Shown one piece after another: positions 55,838 to 60,000 of a stretch of 60,000 bases of DNA (positions within the stretch are counted from its first letter, which is position 1; the number at the start of each line of letters is the position of its first letter). Below the pieces are notes generated by a model. That model saw only the letters and a program-made list of their open reading frames with translations. It made no database searches and had not been told where the DNA came from. A program made the translations under genes and the position numbers. The stretch is taken from NCBI RefSeq assembly GCF_032854445.1, contig NC_088295.1:62479249-62539248 (forward strand). The letters are read 5' to 3'. Source of the DNA: Liolophura sinensis (Eukaryota > Mollusca > Polyplacophora > Chitonida > Chitonidae).

Positions 55838-55970
55838 TTATTTATTTATTTATTTTGGTGTTTTAAGCCGTACTCAAGAATATTTCAATTATATGACGGC
55901 GACCAGAATTATGGTGAGAGGAAACCGGACAGAGCTCCGGGGGAAACTCACAACCGTCCATGAAACCAAA
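55838..55970 (-). mobile_element. 5'-truncated SINE family A, minus orientation
   Basis: (ATTT)n, GGTGTTTTAAGCCGTACTC, AAGAATATTTCAATTATATG, CGGCGACCAGAATTATGG and GGGGGAAACTCACAACCGTC. Confidence 0.88.
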
Positions 55971-55989
55971 CTGGCAGGCCTATTTTAAT

Positions 55990-56578
55990 ACATGTCACCG
56001 CCAATTGTTATCAGACACAGATCATACAAGCTGGAAAGGTCAGGTTTTGTATTTTTACGCGAAAAGATGCTGATGCCATTTGGAAGCTAATACAGACGAC
56101 TCATGCTTAGGGCTATACCATGCGGGCTCCCCACTTCCAGGTTGGGCTTGCGTTAATACATGAATGAACAGGAAATTATTCCTCGAAGGAAACCAACAAA
56201 CAGATATATCCGGTCGGAAAAACACTGTCCAGGATGAACTGATCCATCATCAAGCTGCGAGGTAACCCGAACATATTCATACATGCACGTTCGACACCTT
56301 AGCTCGAACAAAACATCTCTGCACGAGGCATCGATTTGCCATGACTGTGTCGTTGTATAATTCAGTTCTTCGTTGTCCGATTTCTCCTGTCAGTCATCCT
56401 TTGATATCTTTATTCTTCTTTTTTAAATCTTTCCTTCGTAATTATCTGCTGGCGGAATGGGTGAGTTGGGTGGAGGAGTGATTTATTTTAGAATCGACAC
56501 AGAAAAGAAAGATATAGGCGTACCTGGCAGGGTTAAAATCATACAAGATATACACCTTGTCTCAGAACTTCAATAAAT
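55990..56578. other. Intergenic DNA, no gene seen
   Basis: No conserved frame or repeat recognised. Confidence 0.35.
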
Positions 56579-56589
56579 CTAAGCAATAT

Positions 56590-56592
<3 letters not shown>

Positions 56593-56668
<76 letters not shown>

Positions 56669-56828
56669 CTTGATTGTAGTTTTACCCCAAATACTCAAGA
56701 ATATTTCACTTATACGACGACGGCGATTATGGTGAGAGAGATCACAACAGAACCCGGGAGAACCCCAAGACCATCCGAAGGTTGTTGATAGGCCTGCAAC
56801 GTACGACCAGAGAGGAAGCCAGCATGCT
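56593..56828 (-). mobile_element. SINE family A with long (TTTA)n tail and decayed target duplication
   Basis: The tail is about 75 bp of TTTA repeats, then TTGATTGTAGTTTTACCCC, AATACTCAAGAATATTTCAC, a deletion at the GGCCAGCA block and an end at GGAAGCCAGCATGCT. CTAAGCAATATTTA (56579-56592) and CTAAACAATACTTA (56829-56842) are the flanking duplication with two differences. Confidence 0.88.
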
Positions 56829-57059
56829 CTAAACAATACTTATGGGAATTAATAACAGCTCGTCCTATTACACGGTAGGTGGACAGGCGTTCAGAAAATG
56901 ACACACGAAATTCTAGTTAACAGGTAACGCCTGTTGGTTTCCAATGTTGATTTACATTGTTATTACGTCAATGCCATCTTGCGTGCAGTTCGTGAAATGG
57001 ACAGGGAACAAAGGATGCTTTGGCAGTAGGTTATGCCGTCTACCTTTAAGACTTTCGGT

Positions 57060-57345
57060 TTGTTTGTTTGATTGGCGTTTAACGTCGCTTTCAACATTAT
57101 CTATGTCACATTATGACGGTGTCTGTAGCAGGTCGACATATATGTATTTATAATGGTTCCTCACTGGAACACCACGCCGAAGGCACCAGGAACGACGCCG
57201 GCCCACTCCGTACTACGCTATACCTCATGTAGAACATAGTACCAATTAATGTTAGGTATGACTCGATTCGGTATTGAACCATGAATGTAACGTTTACGAG
57301 GCACTCTCCACTACGCTGGTTAAAGAATGAACGAATGGACGATTA
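57060..57345 (-). mobile_element. SINE family B relative, full length, minus orientation
   Basis: On the minus strand: a diverged head, GCCGGCGTCGTTCCTGG, TGCCTTCGGCGTGGTGTTCC, AGTGAGGAACCATTATAAAT, CTACAGACACCGTCATAATG and the tail AAAGCGACGTTAAACGCC, AATCAAACAAACAAACC. The GACGTTAAACNCCAA tail is shared with family B. Confidence 0.7.
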
Positions 57346-57954
57346 TAGGGTTCAACGTCATCTTAGCCACATCGTGTCGTAAACATGCGTTTCCTTTAAG
57401 AGTAATACCCTTGGACTTATTTTCTCCTCCTCCAACCACAATTAATGTTAGATCAATTCTACTACCTCCCGCGGAAACAAACTAGCATGTTGCTATGGAT
57501 TTCTCGCAGTGACAGTCTTCTCCACCAAGTGTTTAACAACCAGCTGGGTACATTCGCATTGGGTGTTTGTCTCTTGGGGATTTAGACACGGCTGTCCCAA
57601 ACCCCAAGATGGACAGACAATCAGGAAATACTTGATACTGAAGCCCCATGTAATCCTCTAACATATGTGGCACATCCCAGGACCCGAAGAATAAACAAAC
57701 CACCATTTCGGTGGAAGAACAAGAAATACACATCAAAACTCAAGCAAGGAATTGTGCAAACTTAATGCATAGTGTTGGGCATGTTATCTGTAAAAAGCAA
57801 GAAATTATGTGGTTCGATGTTAAAATCCGCATTGTTTCAAATTTCATTGAAATTCAAAAGGGGTGATCTATTTCAATAAGAGTTGCAACACCGCATTTGC
57901 TATATAGTCATCGTACTTGTTTGCCAGATGAAACACAGCAGATGCCAGGTTTGC

Positions 57955-58065
57955 CAGATACCAGGCAACACAGCATTTTGAGTATTACTAGACCAGTGAC
58001 GTCTAATAAATTGCAGTTAACATAACTGCATTTTTTCTTCTTAAGCCGTAGGGCTGATTTTACTT
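57955..58065 (+). repeat. Dispersed repeat family R, copy 5 (left part)
   Basis: CAGCATTTTGAGTATTACTAG, ACCAGTGACGTCTAATAA, GTTAACATAACTGC, TTCTTCTTAAGCCGTAGG. Matches the left half of the copy at 43085; the right half is absent. Confidence 0.65.
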
Positions 58066-58814
58066 TCCATGCTCTAGATTGTTATATTGTATTACTTTTG
58101 TAGGGTTGTTTTTTTTTTACAACATAAATGTATACAGTTACATCCATATTTGTAATACAACACATATAGCTCTGGCGGGCAAAACAAGTCGCAGTAATGA
58201 GTTTATCTAAAAATATTATTACATTTAACAAGGAAATCGGTCAAACCACTTTCGATCGCAAACGATTCCATCAGGAGTTAGCTGTATATTAAATTAAAAG
58301 AGGATCACGCGCATCCTGTATCAAGGCGGTAAATTTGGCAGTTGATATAGACGCCCATTTAATTTCTCTGACAGACTGGCATTAGAACATTGAAGTGTAG
58401 ATCAAGTACATAATTTGCACTTCTGTTTGATATAAGGAAAAAAAACTCGTCTTGCTGGCTAAAGGTTGCATTTTATCTTTTGATTTGAGGACACCAAAAT
58501 GTACCAGGTATAAATGCGCAGATTCTTTTAACAATTTTCACATTTTCCATGAACCATGAACCATGAAGCATGTTCCATGAAGCTGATTTTTACGTTAGAA
58601 GTATTTGTTACAGAGAACGGCAAGTCAAGAGAACATTTCGGTGCAAGTGCCTTTCATTGTTGCAATTACACAGCAGGTCTTTGTTTACACTTACTCGATT
58701 TGCAAGAAAAAAACAACAAAAAAAACAAAAAAAAAAAACAAATAAGTTTACTGAAAATATTTTTTTCTGCCGGTTTCACAATACGCATGGGATACCTGAT
58801 CTGTTCTGAATATA

Positions 58815-58862
58815 TATTCTTGATACGCCTTAAAACACCAATAAAATATGTAAATACATAAT
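58815..58862 (+). mobile_element. SINE family A 3' tail fragment
   Basis: TTCTTGATACGCCTTAAAAC, ACCAATAAAATATGTAAATAC. It directly precedes the next SINE, which inserted at its tail end in the opposite orientation. Confidence 0.65.
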
Positions 58863-58871
58863 TAAACTAAA

Positions 58872-59718
58872 TTTATTTGTTTATTTGTTTATTTGATCGG
58901 TGTTTTACGCCGTATTCAAGAATATTTCACTTATACGACGGCTGCCAGCATTATGATAGGAGGAATCCAGGCAGGGCCCGGAAGAAACCCACGACCATCC
59001 GCAGGCTGTTGCAGACCTTCCCACATACAGGGGGAGCCAGCATGAGCTGGACTTAAAGGAGAAGAAAACTTAAAACAATGACACTATAGGCTGAAAAGAG
59101 CACATTTGTTTCTATCTGATGGTGCCTGATGCATAATTTTGCCATTTTTCCTCGCCGTACACGTAAAGCCTGAAAACGGCAAAGCCGGCATAAATCGCTG
59201 AGTTCATCGCGTCCTCTATCTTTAACACCCTGTAATTTATGCTGGGGGTGTGTTGCCTCTCAGCCAATGAGAGTTGTTAAAACTGCCCGCTTGTTTCTGT
59301 AAACGCGGAACCTACGTCCAACATTCCGGTTTCCCGATCGTCACGCGGAAAACGAACTGTACTCTTCGCTACCTTCTGGGAAGAAGAGTTCTACTAGAAA
59401 TGTACGAACTGCACTTCGGCGGTTTCCTACGGCAATTCTTCCCCTAACACAGAAGACTTCGGGACCAGTTCTTAGGCAAAATGGAGTCACCCACAGCGGT
59501 TTTTTGCGCTGTTTTTATTTATAATTTATCAACTTGAGGTACATATTAGAATTTTTTATGGCATGTATCTGCGAGGAAATGCATACTCTTTTCAGTGGTA
59601 TTTGTTTGATATTTAAATTTTCTTCTCCTTTAAAATCACAGTGACCGCATTGGTGAGAGGCTCTGGATAATTGCGCCGCACTGGCGTGATAACCCCGTCG
59701 GCTACGGAGGCAAAAAAA
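58872..59718 (-). mobile_element. Full-length SINE family A split by a 573-bp insertion
   Basis: Left part 58872-59056: (ATTTGTTT)n, GATCGGTGTTTTACGCCG, full body, GCATGAGCTGGACTTAA. Right part 59630-59718: ATCACAGTGACCGCATTGG, TGAGAGGCTCTGGATAATTG, head ending CGGCTACGGAGGC. TAAACTAAA flanks the whole (58863-58871 and 59719-59727). Removing the insert and one TTAA restores the consensus spacing exactly. Confidence 0.9.
59057..59629. mobile_element. 573-bp TTAA-flanked non-autonomous DNA transposon
   Basis: Ends are AGGAGAAGAAAACTTAAA on the left and, read inward, AGGAGAAGAAAATTTAAA on the right. Imperfect similarity continues inward to a shared CTGAAAAGAG about 40 bp from each end. TTAA stands on both sides (59053-59056, 59630-59633). 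The interior is GC-richer and noncoding. The TTAA duplication is what piggyBac-type transposases make, but the ends do not start with the CCC usual for that group. Confidence 0.85.
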
Positions 59719-59727
59719 TAAACTAAA

Positions 59728-60000
59728 CAGCCGAAACTCAAAAAACATATGGTATTCTGTAAATTTCAAAGGTTAACTTTTACCATGTACAAACACTTTG
59801 CTTCATCCTTGGAGTGGTGGTTGACAAAGACCAGATATAGGAAGGGTGTGACCAGCTCAGTGATTTGTTAACAAACATATCCATATAAAATGTAACCATT
59901 ACACGGTATAAAAAATTGGCACTACTGCTGATTAGAAAGGTTCTGCATTTTTATTTCCTGCTGAAAACAGCCATGAAGGCCTAGTGAATGGAATTACTGT
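59728..60000. other. Window end, no gene seen
   Basis: AT-rich DNA with no recognisable feature. Confidence 0.35.

Noticed and set aside
1-60000. CRISPR arrays, phage, or bacterial operons
   Set aside because: No spaced direct repeats of CRISPR type. Intron-split genes and SINEs show eukaryotic DNA; the 69-bp array has no spacers.

Overview
This window looks like nuclear DNA from a marine lophotrochozoan, most likely a mollusc (inference). Introns have GT/AG borders and genes are far apart. The DNA is AT-rich and full of short retroposons and small DNA transposons. One SINE family, with the tail GTAAAACACCAATCAAATAA and a tRNA-like head, occurs about 20 times in both orientations; from general knowledge this family type is common in molluscan genomes. 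Nothing points to a bacterium, plasmid or virus.

Three protein genes can be supported. (1) A six-exon gene on the + strand (250..11356) encodes a mitochondrial small-subunit ribosomal protein of the bS15m/MRPS15 type, about 319 aa. Exons 2-6 join in phase and match the S15 fold; exon 1 is a phase-compatible presequence candidate 7.4 kb upstream. (2) An uninterrupted 1377-codon reading frame on the - strand (20279..16146) encodes a largely disordered, repeat-bearing protein I cannot name. Its 5' flank carries a dense cluster of CRE/bZIP-type sites. (3) A complete four-exon opsin gene on the - strand (36370..29457) reassembles in phase to 346 aa. It has the retinal-binding lysine in TM7 and a Glu at the alternative counterion position, but Tyr replaces the acidic residue of the (D/E)RY motif.

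Layout: 1-11.5 kb is the MRPS15 locus. Its introns hold an internally deleted Tigger/pogo-like DNA transposon, several SINEs and small inverted-repeat elements. 11.5-16.1 kb is intergenic with an (AT)n tract. 16.1-21.2 kb is the large orphan gene and its promoter. 21.2-29.4 kb is repeat-rich intergenic DNA. 29.4-36.4 kb is the opsin gene, with SINEs in introns 1 and 3 and a MITE in intron 2. 37.9-38.8 kb is a minisatellite of 13 indel-free 69-bp units. 39-60 kb has no gene I can support. It holds a locally enriched same-orientation repeat family (five copies), a second CRE cluster, MITEs, minisatellites and many SINEs, including one SINE split by a 573-bp TTAA-flanked element.

The three genes show no functional link to each other. 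The most unusual items are the non-canonical opsin, the exact-length 69-bp array whose unit is open in two frames, the orphan protein with a repeated TPLPNIYK motif, and the two CRE clusters. Exon borders were derived by hand from splice consensus, reading phase and family alignment; no transcript or database search was available.
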